Assembly (NCBI GenBank): GCA_023461495.1
Contig: JAEYLA010000317.1
Location: forward strand, 1 to 6,856
Origin: Bacillota bacterium
GTDB lineage: Bacteria > Bacillota > Clostridia > Christensenellales > CAG-138
Reading direction: 5' to 3'
Length of the DNA: 6,856 nucleotides
Positions 1 through 5,817 of the stretch are shown piece by piece. The notes beneath the pieces were generated by a model. That model saw only the letters and a list, made by a program, of their open reading frames with translations, was not told the origin of the DNA and made no database searches. The position numbers were made by a program, and so were the translations under genes. Position 1 is the stretch's first letter, and every line of letters starts with the position of its first letter.

Positions 1-50
1 CCCGCGTGTGAATGCAATGTGACAATGTGGAAACATCCGCGCCCGCATAC

Positions 51-79
51 TTGAGAATGTATGACGGCAAGCTTAGAAT
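51..79 (+). promoter_or_regulatory. Predicted sigma-A promoter of the GH13 gene
   Basis: TTGAGA (51-56) and TAGAAT (74-79) are separated by 17 nt, and each hexamer matches the consensus at 5 of 6 positions. Transcription would begin near 86, giving a leader of about 19 nt that still contains the AAGGAG ribosome binding site. The position supports translation from 105 rather than 12. This is a prediction from sequence only. Confidence 0.6.
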
Positions 80-92
80 AAAAGAGAACCTG

Positions 93-98
93 AAGGAG
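93..98 (+). promoter_or_regulatory. Ribosome binding site deciding the GH13 start
   Basis: AAGGAG lies 6 nt before ATG 105. The earlier in-frame ATG at 12 has no comparable site in the ten bases visible before it, although the window edge limits that view. Confidence 0.7.
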
Positions 99-104
99 CT
101 GCCC

Positions 105-2129
105 ATGCCCGCTTACGCACTTCACCACTCCCGCATTACACGCTTTCGGTCCCCGCAGGGCGCCGTCCCCGCAGGGCAGGAGGTGGCGCTCCGTCTGTGG
201 GTCAATGCCCGTTACGCGGACGCATCCGTCGCGCTCAGGCTGTGGATGAACGGTGAAGAACAGATCGTGCCCATGCAGGGAACAAGGGACGACAACGGCA
301 TGTATTTTGAAGCGGCGGTGCGGATGCCTGAGGAAGCCGGCGTGGTCTGGTACTATTTTTTATTGACGCCGCCGGATGGAAGAACGCTGTACTACGGCGG
401 GGAAAGCGGCGAGGGCGCGCTGTACGCGCATGAGCCGCCGGGCTACCAGATTACCGTGTATGATCCCAAGTTTGTCGTTTCCCGGACGTTCCGGGAGGGC
501 ATTCTGTATCAGATTTTTCCGGACCGGTTCTGCCGCAGCCCGCTGTTTCAAAACGGCACGCATCCGGGCATTGCCTATCATCAGGCGTTGGGGCGGCGCG
601 TGCGCGTGCAGCAGGATTGGGCGCAGCAGCCCGCGTACCTGCCCGAGGAAGGGCAGGAGGAATATGCGCCCAATGATTTTTTCTGCGGCGACCTGTACGG
701 CGTGATCGAGGCGCTGCCCTACTTAAAGTCGCTCCACATCAGCACGCTCTACCTCAATCCTGTGTTTGAAAGTGCGTCCAACCACCGGTATGATACGGCG
801 GATTACCGCCGGGTAGACCCGGTGCTCGGCGGCACGGAAGCGCTCACGGCGCTGGTGGAAGCGGCGAAGCGGCACGGCATGCGGCTGATGCTCGACGGCG
901 TGTTCTCCCATACGGGGGCGGACAGCGTGTATTTTAACAAATACGCGCGGTATCCTTCGGTGGGGGCCTATCAAAGCACGGCGTCCCCATACCGGAGCTG
1001 GTACGATTTCGGCCCTCAGCACACGCATGGCTATCGCTGCTGGTGGGGGTTTCCCGAGCTGCCCGAGGTCGAAGAACTGGACGAAGGCTACACGCGCTTT
1101 GTCGCGGGGGAAGAAGATTCACTTCTTTCTTACTGGGCGGAGCGCGGGATTACCAGCTGGCGGCTCGATGTGGCGGATGAACTGCCCGATGCGTTTTTAA
1201 CGCTGCTGCGCGATCGATTAAAGCAGTTTGATCCCGAGGGCGTGCTCTTGGGCGAGGTCTGGGAGGACGCTTCCAACAAGGTGGCCTATGGGAGCCTGCG
1301 CATGTATGTGCAGGGCCACACGCTCGACTGTGCGATGGGGTATCCCTTCCGCAATGCGGTTGCAGTATACCTGCTGGGAAAAGGGGATGCGCACGCGCTC
1401 AACCACGCGCTGCAAACGCTGCGCGAGCACTATCCCAAGCCCTTTTACTACGCGTCCATGAACCTGCTGTCCACCCACGATACGGTGCGCGCCATCACCA
1501 TGCTTGCGGGTGCGCCCGACCGGGACGCGCTGACAAGGGAGGCGCAGGCGGACTATAGGCTCACCCCGGAACTTCACGCGCTGGGGGTTGCGCGCTTCAA
1601 AGTTGCAATCGCCATCCAGATGGCAATGCCGGGCATTCCCTCCATCTATTATGGCGATGAGGCCGGCATGACCGGCATGGCGGACCCGTTCAACCGCGCG
1701 GCGTATCCGTGGGGCGGGGAAGATGAGGCGCTCATCTCGTATGTCAGAACGCTGACCGCGGCCCGGGCAGAGAGTGCGGCGCTAAGCGCAGGCTATTGCC
1801 GCTTTGGCGGGGTGAACGCGGAGGTGCTCGCCATCCTGCGCCATACGCAAAACGGCAAGGACGCGTTTTTAGAAGACGCGCCGGAATCGGCGGCCCTGCT
1901 GCTTGTGAACCGCAGCGCAGCGCCGCAGACGGTGACGCTGGATATTGCGAAACTTGACGAAGGCCCGGATGCAGCCTTGCCCTTCTCGCTCGACGGCACA
2001 TGGGCAGATGTCCTGACCGGAGAATCGATGGCGCTTTCCGGCACAACGCTTGACGCGATGCTGCCGCCCTATGCGGCAATGTTGCTAATCAGGCAGGCGG
2101 ATGACGGGGCAAAAACGCCGCCATCATGA
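105..2129 (+). CDS. GH13 alpha-amylase / neopullulanase-like glycoside hydrolase, cytoplasmic
   Basis: Retaining alpha-glucan hydrolase of family GH13, expected to cut alpha-1,4 (possibly also alpha-1,6) bonds in maltodextrins or cyclodextrins inside the cell. The 674-residue product has a beta-rich N-terminal domain (about 1-115, CBM34-like), then a (beta/alpha)8 barrel opening with ILYQIFPDRF (133-142), and a C-terminal beta domain (about 560-674). The catalytic set is intact: DGVFSH (D264, H269), nucleophile D355 in RLDVAD, acid/base E384 in GEVW, and H458-D459 in STHD. PGIPSIYYGDEAG closes the barrel. There is no signal peptide. I chose ATG 105 because AAGGAG lies 6 nt upstream and a promoter at 51-79 lies inside the longer reading frame that begins at 12; homologues also tend to begin near this HH...F...P segment. 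The family call is firm. The substrate is not: the segment WWGFPELPEVEE (313-324) stands where neopullulanases carry MPKLN. Pullulanase, cyclomaltodextrinase or plain alpha-amylase activity are all possible. Confidence 0.93.
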   Translation: MPAYALHHSRITRFRSPQGAVPAGQEVALRLWVNARYADASVALRLWMNGEEQIVPMQGTRDDNGMYFEAAVRMPEEAGVVWYYFLLTPPDGRTLYYGGESGEGALYAHEPPGYQITVYDPKFVVSRTFREGILYQIFPDRFCRSPLFQNGTHPGIAYHQALGRRVRVQQDWAQQPAYLPEEGQEEYAPNDFFCGDLYGVIEALPYLKSLHISTLYLNPVFESASNHRYDTADYRRVDPVLGGTEALTALVEAAKRHGMRLMLDGVFSHTGADSVYFNKYARYPSVGAYQSTASPYRSWYDFGPQHTHGYRCWWGFPELPEVEELDEGYTRFVAGEEDSLLSYWAERGITSWRLDVADELPDAFLTLLRDRLKQFDPEGVLLGEVWEDASNKVAYGSLRMYVQGHTLDCAMGYPFRNAVAVYLLGKGDAHALNHALQTLREHYPKPFYYASMNLLSTHDTVRAITMLAGAPDRDALTREAQADYRLTPELHALGVARFKVAIAIQMAMPGIPSIYYGDEAGMTGMADPFNRAAYPWGGEDEALISYVRTLTAARAESAALSAGYCRFGGVNAEVLAILRHTQNGKDAFLEDAPESAALLLVNRSAAPQTVTLDIAKLDEGPDAALPFSLDGTWADVLTGESMALSGTTLDAMLPPYAAMLLIRQADDGAKTPPS

Positions 2130-2175
2130 AATTTTAAAGTGACCAGCGTTAAATACGCGCATGTTGTGGTATTAT

Positions 2176-2181
2176 AAGGAG
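2176..2181 (+). promoter_or_regulatory. Ribosome binding site deciding the start of the zinc-ribbon gene
   Basis: AAGGAG is 9 nt before ATG 2191. Because it lies downstream of the alternative ATG at 2161, it argues that the first ten in-frame codons from 2161 are not translated. Confidence 0.65.
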
Positions 2182-2190
2182 AGTGCTTTT

Positions 2191-2613
2191 ATGTTTCAGG
2201 GACGCTACGGAAACGATCATCTCAACCGTGCGTTAGGCATTGCGGCGATGGCGCTGGTGCTGGTTTCCATATTTCTGCCGCGGATGGGCATTGCGCGGAT
2301 GGCGGTATCGGGGATTTCTACGGTACTGATCGTATGGATGATCGTGCGGATGTTTTCCAGGGATTTTTCCGCGCGCGCGAATGAGAACGCAAAGTTCCTT
2401 GCGTGGTGGACGCCGTTTGAAAACAAGCTCCGCGCGTTTTTCAACGGCAGCCGCGCGCGCACGGCGGGGCACAACCCCACGTTTGCCGATCGGCGCAAGT
2501 ACAAGTATTTTATCTGTAAGCAATGCGCGCAGCGGCTGCGGGTTCCGCGCGGCAAGGGAAAGCTCCGGGTCACCTGTACGCGCTGCGGCTACAAGTTTGA
2601 AATCAAAAGCTAA
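2191..2613 (+). CDS. Small two-TM membrane protein with C-terminal zinc ribbon
   Basis: Function unknown. The 140-residue product has two hydrophobic helices (about 14-29 and 35-54) joined by a short basic turn. A basic, aromatic linker follows (about 57-105), then a C-terminal zinc ribbon with C109-x2-C112 and C129-x2-C132, in which a basic VPRGKGK segment lies between the two cysteine pairs. With many Arg/Lys after the second helix, both termini are probably cytoplasmic, placing the ribbon on the inner face of the membrane. Proteins with this helix-plus-ribbon layout are widespread hypothetical proteins in Clostridia. The ATG at 2191 was chosen because AAGGAG (2176-2181) precedes it by 9 nt; the in-frame ATG at 2161 has no such site. 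It lies 61 nt after the amylase gene with no clear terminator between, and 34 nt before the DUF1858 gene, so co-transcription with the latter is likely. The ribbon could bind nucleic acid, but nothing here shows that. Confidence 0.85.
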   Translation: MFQGRYGNDHLNRALGIAAMALVLVSIFLPRMGIARMAVSGISTVLIVWMIVRMFSRDFSARANENAKFLAWWTPFENKLRAFFNGSRARTAGHNPTFADRRKYKYFICKQCAQRLRVPRGKGKLRVTCTRCGYKFEIKS

Positions 2614-2647
2614 TCATTACCCAAGACGGGCAGGAGGAAACAAAACA

Positions 2648-2866
2648 ATGCAGGTCAATAAGGATATGACGATCTCCGATATCATAGCGATGGATCAGGG
2701 AATTGCAAACATTCTCATGGCGTCGGGCATGCATTGCCTGGGCTGCATTATGGCCCACGGCGAAGACCTTGGCCAGGCGTGCGCCGTACATGGCATCGAT
2801 GCGGATGATATGGTGAGCCGCATCAATGCGTATCTGGATTCTAAAAACGCACAAAGCGTACAATAA
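2648..2866 (+). CDS. DUF1858 / hybrid-cluster-protein-associated redox disulfide protein
   Basis: A 72-residue single-domain protein of the DUF1858 type, also known as the hybrid cluster protein (prismane)-associated redox disulfide domain. The signature is clear: a start rich in MTISDII, a GIANILMASGMHCLGC segment with the redox CxxC at C30 and C33, and a C-terminal helix ending in the INAYLDSK region. Family members are thought to act as small thiol/disulfide or metal-handling partners in anaerobes, sometimes next to or fused with hybrid cluster proteins; the true substrate is not established. The start is well fixed: AGGAGG (2632-2637) sits 10 nt upstream of ATG 2648. No hybrid cluster protein gene is visible here. 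The next gene is a rubredoxin 108 nt downstream, so a shared role in redox balance or in defence against oxygen or nitric oxide is plausible but inferred. The length is normal for the family. Confidence 0.9.
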   Translation: MQVNKDMTISDIIAMDQGIANILMASGMHCLGCIMAHGEDLGQACAVHGIDADDMVSRINAYLDSKNAQSVQ

Positions 2867-2962
2867 GTACGGCCTGTCGGCGCAAAAGGGCGGCTTTTTG
2901 TTGAGGCAGCCTGCGCGTTGCGCCTGGAGGTTGTCCGTTTTGCAGCGTCATATTAAAAATGC

Positions 2963-2968
2963 AGGAGG
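2963..2968 (+). promoter_or_regulatory. Ribosome binding site of the rubredoxin gene
   Basis: A perfect AGGAGG lies 6 nt before ATG 2975. It supports the reality of this very short gene. The overlapping ATG at 2970 is out of frame and too close to this site. Confidence 0.75.
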
Positions 2969-2974
2969 TATGTT

Positions 2975-3130
2975 ATGGTTTACGTGTGTTCCGTGTGTGG
3001 CTATGAGTATGATCCCGCCGTTGGCGATCCGGATGGCGGCATCGCGCCCGGCACTCCCTTTGAGGATATCCCCGATGATTGGGTATGCCCCGTTTGCGGC
3101 GTAGGCAAGGACATGTTCAACCCCGCATAA
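2975..3130 (+). CDS. Rubredoxin
   Basis: A 51-residue one-iron electron carrier of the anaerobic cytoplasm. It holds Fe(Cys)4 through C5-x2-C8 (CSVCGY) and C38-x2-C41 (CPVCGVGKD). The core rubredoxin pattern is complete: YEYDP, GDPDGG, PGTPFEDIPDDW, then the second cysteine loop with F48 near the end. It would pass single electrons to partners such as rubrerythrin, flavodiiron proteins or superoxide reductase, none of which is encoded here. The start is fixed by AGGAGG at 2963-2968, six bases before ATG 2975. The gene follows the DUF1858 gene by 108 nt, and I found no convincing separate promoter in that gap. It ends just before a strong terminator, so it is the last gene of its transcript. 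Length and sequence are canonical, and the family assignment is essentially certain. Confidence 0.97.
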   Translation: MVYVCSVCGYEYDPAVGDPDGGIAPGTPFEDIPDDWVCPVCGVGKDMFNPA

Positions 3131-3169
3131 CACCAATATTCCATTGATATCAACACGGTATCATCCATA

Positions 3170-3201
3170 GCTGCCTGCAAGGACTTGCGGGCAGCTTTTT
3201 T
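3170..3201 (+). terminator. Intrinsic terminator after rubredoxin
   Basis: The arms 3170-3180 (GCTGCCTGCAA) and 3185-3195 (TTGCGGGCAGC) pair over 11 bp with one G-U wobble around a GGAC loop, followed at once by six T (3196-3201). This is a textbook rho-independent terminator. It separates the redox pair from the flavoprotein gene. Confidence 0.92.
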
Positions 3202-3239
3202 GTTGTCGGCTCCTCGCTTCACCAGGGATGATCACCGGC

Positions 3240-3310
3240 ATAGTCTGCACTTATAACACGGCCCGAATTCATAGCATAGTCTGCGTTTGGAATAGCCTGC
3301 ACTTATAACA
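3240..3310 (+). repeat. Three-copy imperfect direct repeat upstream of the flavoprotein promoter
   Basis: Copy A (3240-3258, ATAGTCTGCACTTATAACA) and copy C (3292-3310) match at 18 of 19 positions. Copy B begins at 3276 and keeps only the first nine bases (ATAGTCTGC) before diverging. A and C start 52 bp apart, close to five helical turns, and C ends 15 bp before the -35 hexamer. The layout suits an activator or operator array, but a dispersed intergenic repeat is also possible. The rest of the 282-nt gap 3131-3412 holds the terminator, the promoter and the leader, and I see no gene in it. Confidence 0.7.
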
Positions 3311-3325
3311 AAATTGACCATTTAC

Positions 3326-3354
3326 TTGACACAGAATTAACGAAGTGATATTCT
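3326..3354 (+). promoter_or_regulatory. Predicted promoter of the flavoprotein gene
   Basis: A perfect TTGACA (3326-3331) and a TATTCT -10 element (3349-3354, 4 of 6) are 17 nt apart. Transcription would start near 3361, giving a leader of about 52 nt. The weak -10 together with repeats just upstream suggests dependence on a regulator; that last point is inference. Confidence 0.65.
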
Positions 3355-3412
3355 TAACGGCAGTGAAAGCAATATACTGCTGAAAAAATGGCAACCAAAG
3401 AGAGGAACACAA

Positions 3413-5233
3413 ATGAAAAAAACCATTGCGTTTACACTGAGCCTATTATTGTTGCTTGGTGCATTGGCCGGCTGCACTCCGGCCACAACTCCGGTGGAGC
3501 CTTCCCCCACGCAGCCCCCAGCGAGCGAAGCGCCCGCAATGGCCCTTTATACCCCCGGTACCTATACGGCGACCGTACAGGCGCACAACGGGCCCCTGAC
3601 GCTGAGCGTGACGTTCGATGCGCAGTCGATCACCGGAATTACGATCGGCGAGCATGCGGAAACGGCGGGCATCAGCGATGCGCCAATCACGCGCATTCCT
3701 GCCGCTATTATTGAAGGGCAGACGCTGCATGTAGATACTGTCGCGGGCGCGACTTTTACGTCTGAGGCCATACTCAAAGCGGTTGAGGACTGCGTCGCGC
3801 AGGCAGGCGGCAACGTTGCTGCCCTAAAGGCTGCCGGCGAACAGGCGGAGGTTGAGAAGACCGCCGTCGCACTGGATACGCAAGTGCTTGTAGCTGGCGG
3901 CGGCATCGCCGGGCTGACAGCCGCCATTGCCGCGGCTGATCAGGGCGCGAAGGTTGTTCTGATCGAAAAAATGCCCGCAGTCGGCGGTACCACCATCACA
4001 GCGGGCGGATACTTCCTTGCGGTAGAATCGAGCCTGGAAAACCCCAATAAGATTGATGACAGCATCGATGGCCTGATGGAATACTGGCATAAGGTGATGG
4101 ACGCAGGTCCCAAAGAAACCGGGTATCCGGATTATGACCGAGTACGCAACGTCCTGAGCGACAGCGGAAAGACGGTGGACTATCTGGTTTCTGTAGGCGT
4201 CCCCTTCCTGCCCGAGATTTCCAATCCCTTTGGCGGCACGCCGGTTGCGAACGTGGACGGACGGGGCCCCGCGCTGATCGCGGCGCTTGAGGCTGCGGCA
4301 CAGGAAAAGGGCGTGGAAATTCTGCTTGAGTGCAAGGCGGAAAGCCTCATCACCGACACCTCTGGTGCCGTGATTGGCGTCAAGGCCAGCACCGCCACAG
4401 AAGATCTGACCATCAACGCCAAGAGCATCGTGCTCGCGACGGGCGGCTTTGGCAGCAACCCGGAGATGGTGAAGGAATACAGCCCTGAAATTGAGCAGGT
4501 CGTACCCCAGTCCGCAGCAGGCAGCACCGGCGACGGAATCCTCATGGCGGAGGAAATCGGCGCGGCGCGCTTTAAGAACTACTGGACAGCGTTTAATAAC
4601 ATCGCGCCCGGCAGCGAATACACCCGCACTGTGCCTGAGGCTTCCAAGCTCGCCGTATCGGCGCAGTTGATGGTTAACAGCAAGGGCGAGCGCTTTACCA
4701 GCGAGTTTGCGGCACTGCGCGCGGAATTGCCCTACAGTCTTGTCAAGGATGCAAACTATCCCCACTACGTGCTGTTCGATTCGAGCAACGCGGAACTTGT
4801 TCCCACGCTCGAAGCGGGTATCGCGCTGGGCGAAGTGTTCAAGGCCGATACGATTGACGCGCTTGCAGCCGCCATCGGCACCGATCCGGCTATGCTCAAA
4901 GCGACGTATGAACGTTATAACGCGCTTGCAGAGGCCGGAAAGGACGAGGATTTCGCAAAGCCCGCTGACATGCTGGTGGCGCTTAAAACAGGCACGCTCT
5001 ATGCGGTCAAATACTATCCCACCACATTCGGCTCAACCGGCGGCGTCATGACCGATGTTGCGACCGGAAATGTGTTGCGTGAGAACGGCAGCGGGATTGC
5101 CAACCTTTACGCTGCGGGCGAGATGAGCAACCGGGATTTCTATAACCAGCATTATGTACTTGCTGCATCTCTCGCGTTCTATTCCACAATGGGTGTGCGC
5201 GCCGGCAACGCTGCCGCCGCCAACGCCAAATAG
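3413..5233 (+). CDS. Lipoprotein FMN-binding / FAD-dependent reductase, fumarate reductase-like flavoprotein family
   Basis: Predicted extracytoplasmic flavin reductase, 606 residues. An N-terminal signal ends in the lipobox LAGC, so C21 would be lipidated, and a Pro/Thr/Ser-rich linker follows (22-45). An FMN_bind domain (about 46-140) carries DTVAGAT, the motif used by ApbE for covalent FMN attachment, placing FMN on T114. The FAD domain (about 156-600) shows GGGIAG (162-167) with E185 at the end of strand 2, GGTT (191-194), ATGGFGSNP (342-350), VNSKGERF (421-428) and YAAGE (566-570). This layout matches lipid-anchored anaerobic respiratory reductases such as fumarate or urocanate reductases, in which electrons pass from FMN to FAD to a small organic acceptor. 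The usual HHTMGG and NRLGGN substrate motifs are replaced (FGSTGGV at 539-545; SNRDFYNQHYVLAAS at 572-586), so the substrate is unknown. AGAGGA lies 6 nt before the start. It is a single-gene transcript, and no apbE or membrane electron donor is encoded nearby. Confidence 0.92.
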   Translation: MKKTIAFTLSLLLLLGALAGCTPATTPVEPSPTQPPASEAPAMALYTPGTYTATVQAHNGPLTLSVTFDAQSITGITIGEHAETAGISDAPITRIPAAIIEGQTLHVDTVAGATFTSEAILKAVEDCVAQAGGNVAALKAAGEQAEVEKTAVALDTQVLVAGGGIAGLTAAIAAADQGAKVVLIEKMPAVGGTTITAGGYFLAVESSLENPNKIDDSIDGLMEYWHKVMDAGPKETGYPDYDRVRNVLSDSGKTVDYLVSVGVPFLPEISNPFGGTPVANVDGRGPALIAALEAAAQEKGVEILLECKAESLITDTSGAVIGVKASTATEDLTINAKSIVLATGGFGSNPEMVKEYSPEIEQVVPQSAAGSTGDGILMAEEIGAARFKNYWTAFNNIAPGSEYTRTVPEASKLAVSAQLMVNSKGERFTSEFAALRAELPYSLVKDANYPHYVLFDSSNAELVPTLEAGIALGEVFKADTIDALAAAIGTDPAMLKATYERYNALAEAGKDEDFAKPADMLVALKTGTLYAVKYYPTTFGSTGGVMTDVATGNVLRENGSGIANLYAAGEMSNRDFYNQHYVLAASLAFYSTMGVRAGNAAAANAK

Positions 5234-5250
5234 CACAGATTAAGGGAAAC

Positions 5251-5291
5251 GCGCCCGCGGCGGAAGCATACGCTGCGGGCGCATTGCTTTT
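5251..5291 (+). terminator. GC-rich hairpin terminator after the flavoprotein gene
   Basis: The arms 5251-5262 and 5271-5282 (GCGCCCGCGGCG and CGCTGCGGGCGC) pair over 12 bp with one G-U wobble around an 8-nt loop. The following tract ATTGCTTTT is an interrupted U-run, so the terminator looks stable but is imperfect. It begins 17 nt after the stop codon. Confidence 0.8.
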
Positions 5292-5330
5292 CTATCAATT
5301 TTGTGAGAATTCTTCTGTTTTACAGGGTGA

Positions 5331-5360
5331 TTGCTTTTCATAGCGGAATGGTGGTATATT
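5331..5360 (+). promoter_or_regulatory. Predicted promoter of the Rrf2 regulator gene
   Basis: TTGCTT (5331-5336) and TATATT (5355-5360) are 18 nt apart, and TGG directly before the -10 gives an extended -10 motif. The start would fall near 5367, leaving only about 13 nt of leader, so the ribosome binding site would lie at the very 5' end of the mRNA. Rrf2 genes are often autoregulated, and dyads just upstream (5306-5325) could serve as operator, but that is inferred. Confidence 0.5.
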
Positions 5361-5379
5361 GGTGAAAAGGGGTGATTGT

Positions 5380-5817
5380 ATGAAGATTTCAGCCAAAGGC
5401 AGATATGCGCTGCGCATGATGCTGGACATTGCCATCAACAATACGGGAGACTGGATTTCGCTCAAGGACATTTCCCGCAGGCAGGGGATCTCCGTCAAAT
5501 ATCTTGAACAGATTGTCACGGCGCTCACCCGCGCGGGGCTTCTTCGGAGCAGCCGCGGCCCTATGGGCGGCTATATGCTGGTCAAAAACCCTGCGCAGTA
5601 CACGGTGGGCAGCATCCTGCGTGTGGTGGAGGGCGACCTTGTTCCTGTAGCTTGTATGGAGGATGCGGAGAACCAGTGTCCTCGCAAGGGCTTCTGTCCC
5701 ACGCTGCCGTTCTGGGAAGGGCTTTCAAAGGTTATCAACGATTATCTGGAGAGTAAGACCCTGCAGGACCTTGTGGACGAGCAGACCCAGAATCTCGGCT
5801 GGGATTTTTCGATTTAA
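5380..5817 (+). CDS. Rrf2-family transcriptional regulator with cysteine triad (IscR/CymR-like)
   Basis: A 145-residue Rrf2 winged-helix repressor or activator. The N-terminal MKISAKGRYALRMMLDIA, the recognition-helix region GISVKYLEQIVTAL (36-49) and the wing SSRGPMGGY (57-65) are typical. The C-terminal part has C92, C100 and C106 in a C-x7-C-x5-C arrangement, resembling the three Fe-S ligands of IscR (C-x5-C-x5-C) but with a longer first spacing; the CymR type of Bacillus lacks this triad. It may therefore sense Fe-S status, redox state or sulfur supply. The start at ATG 5380 follows AAGGGGTGAT (5367-5376), a good anti-Shine-Dalgarno match. A TTG at 5359, seven codons earlier, lies inside the predicted -10 element and is unlikely. 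cysK follows after 87 nt, with no convincing promoter of its own, so the two genes probably share a transcript and the regulator probably controls cysteine synthesis. The family call is firm; the target and ligand are inferred. Confidence 0.92.
   Translation: MKISAKGRYALRMMLDIAINNTGDWISLKDISRRQGISVKYLEQIVTALTRAGLLRSSRGPMGGYMLVKNPAQYTVGSILRVVEGDLVPVACMEDAENQCPRKGFCPTLPFWEGLSKVINDYLESKTLQDLVDEQTQNLGWDFSI

Noticed and set aside
2167..2175. TGG-TATTAT, an apparent extended -10 before the zinc-ribbon gene
   Set aside because: A transcript from it would begin around 2182, after the ribosome binding site at 2176-2181, and no matching -35 is present.
2381..2647. In-frame upstream extension of the DUF1858 gene
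   Set aside because: It overlaps the zinc-ribbon gene and has Arg/Ser/Ala-rich shadow composition. AGGAGG before ATG 2648 and the family start both favour 2648.
2869..2902. Possible terminator after the DUF1858 gene (G/C-rich run then TTTTT)
   Set aside because: The best stems I can pair are only 4-5 bp (AAAAG with CTTTT, or GTCG with CGGC), too weak to call; it may reduce but not stop transcription into the rubredoxin gene.
3388..3714. ATG at 3388 opening another frame that overlaps the flavoprotein start
   Set aside because: No ribosome binding site before it and a low-complexity, motif-free product; the signal peptide and lipobox lie in the frame from 3413.
3824..4765. Long antisense open frame (313 codons) inside the flavoprotein gene
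   Set aside because: The + strand protein has clear motifs throughout this span. The antisense product shows no family motif and arises from high GC content.
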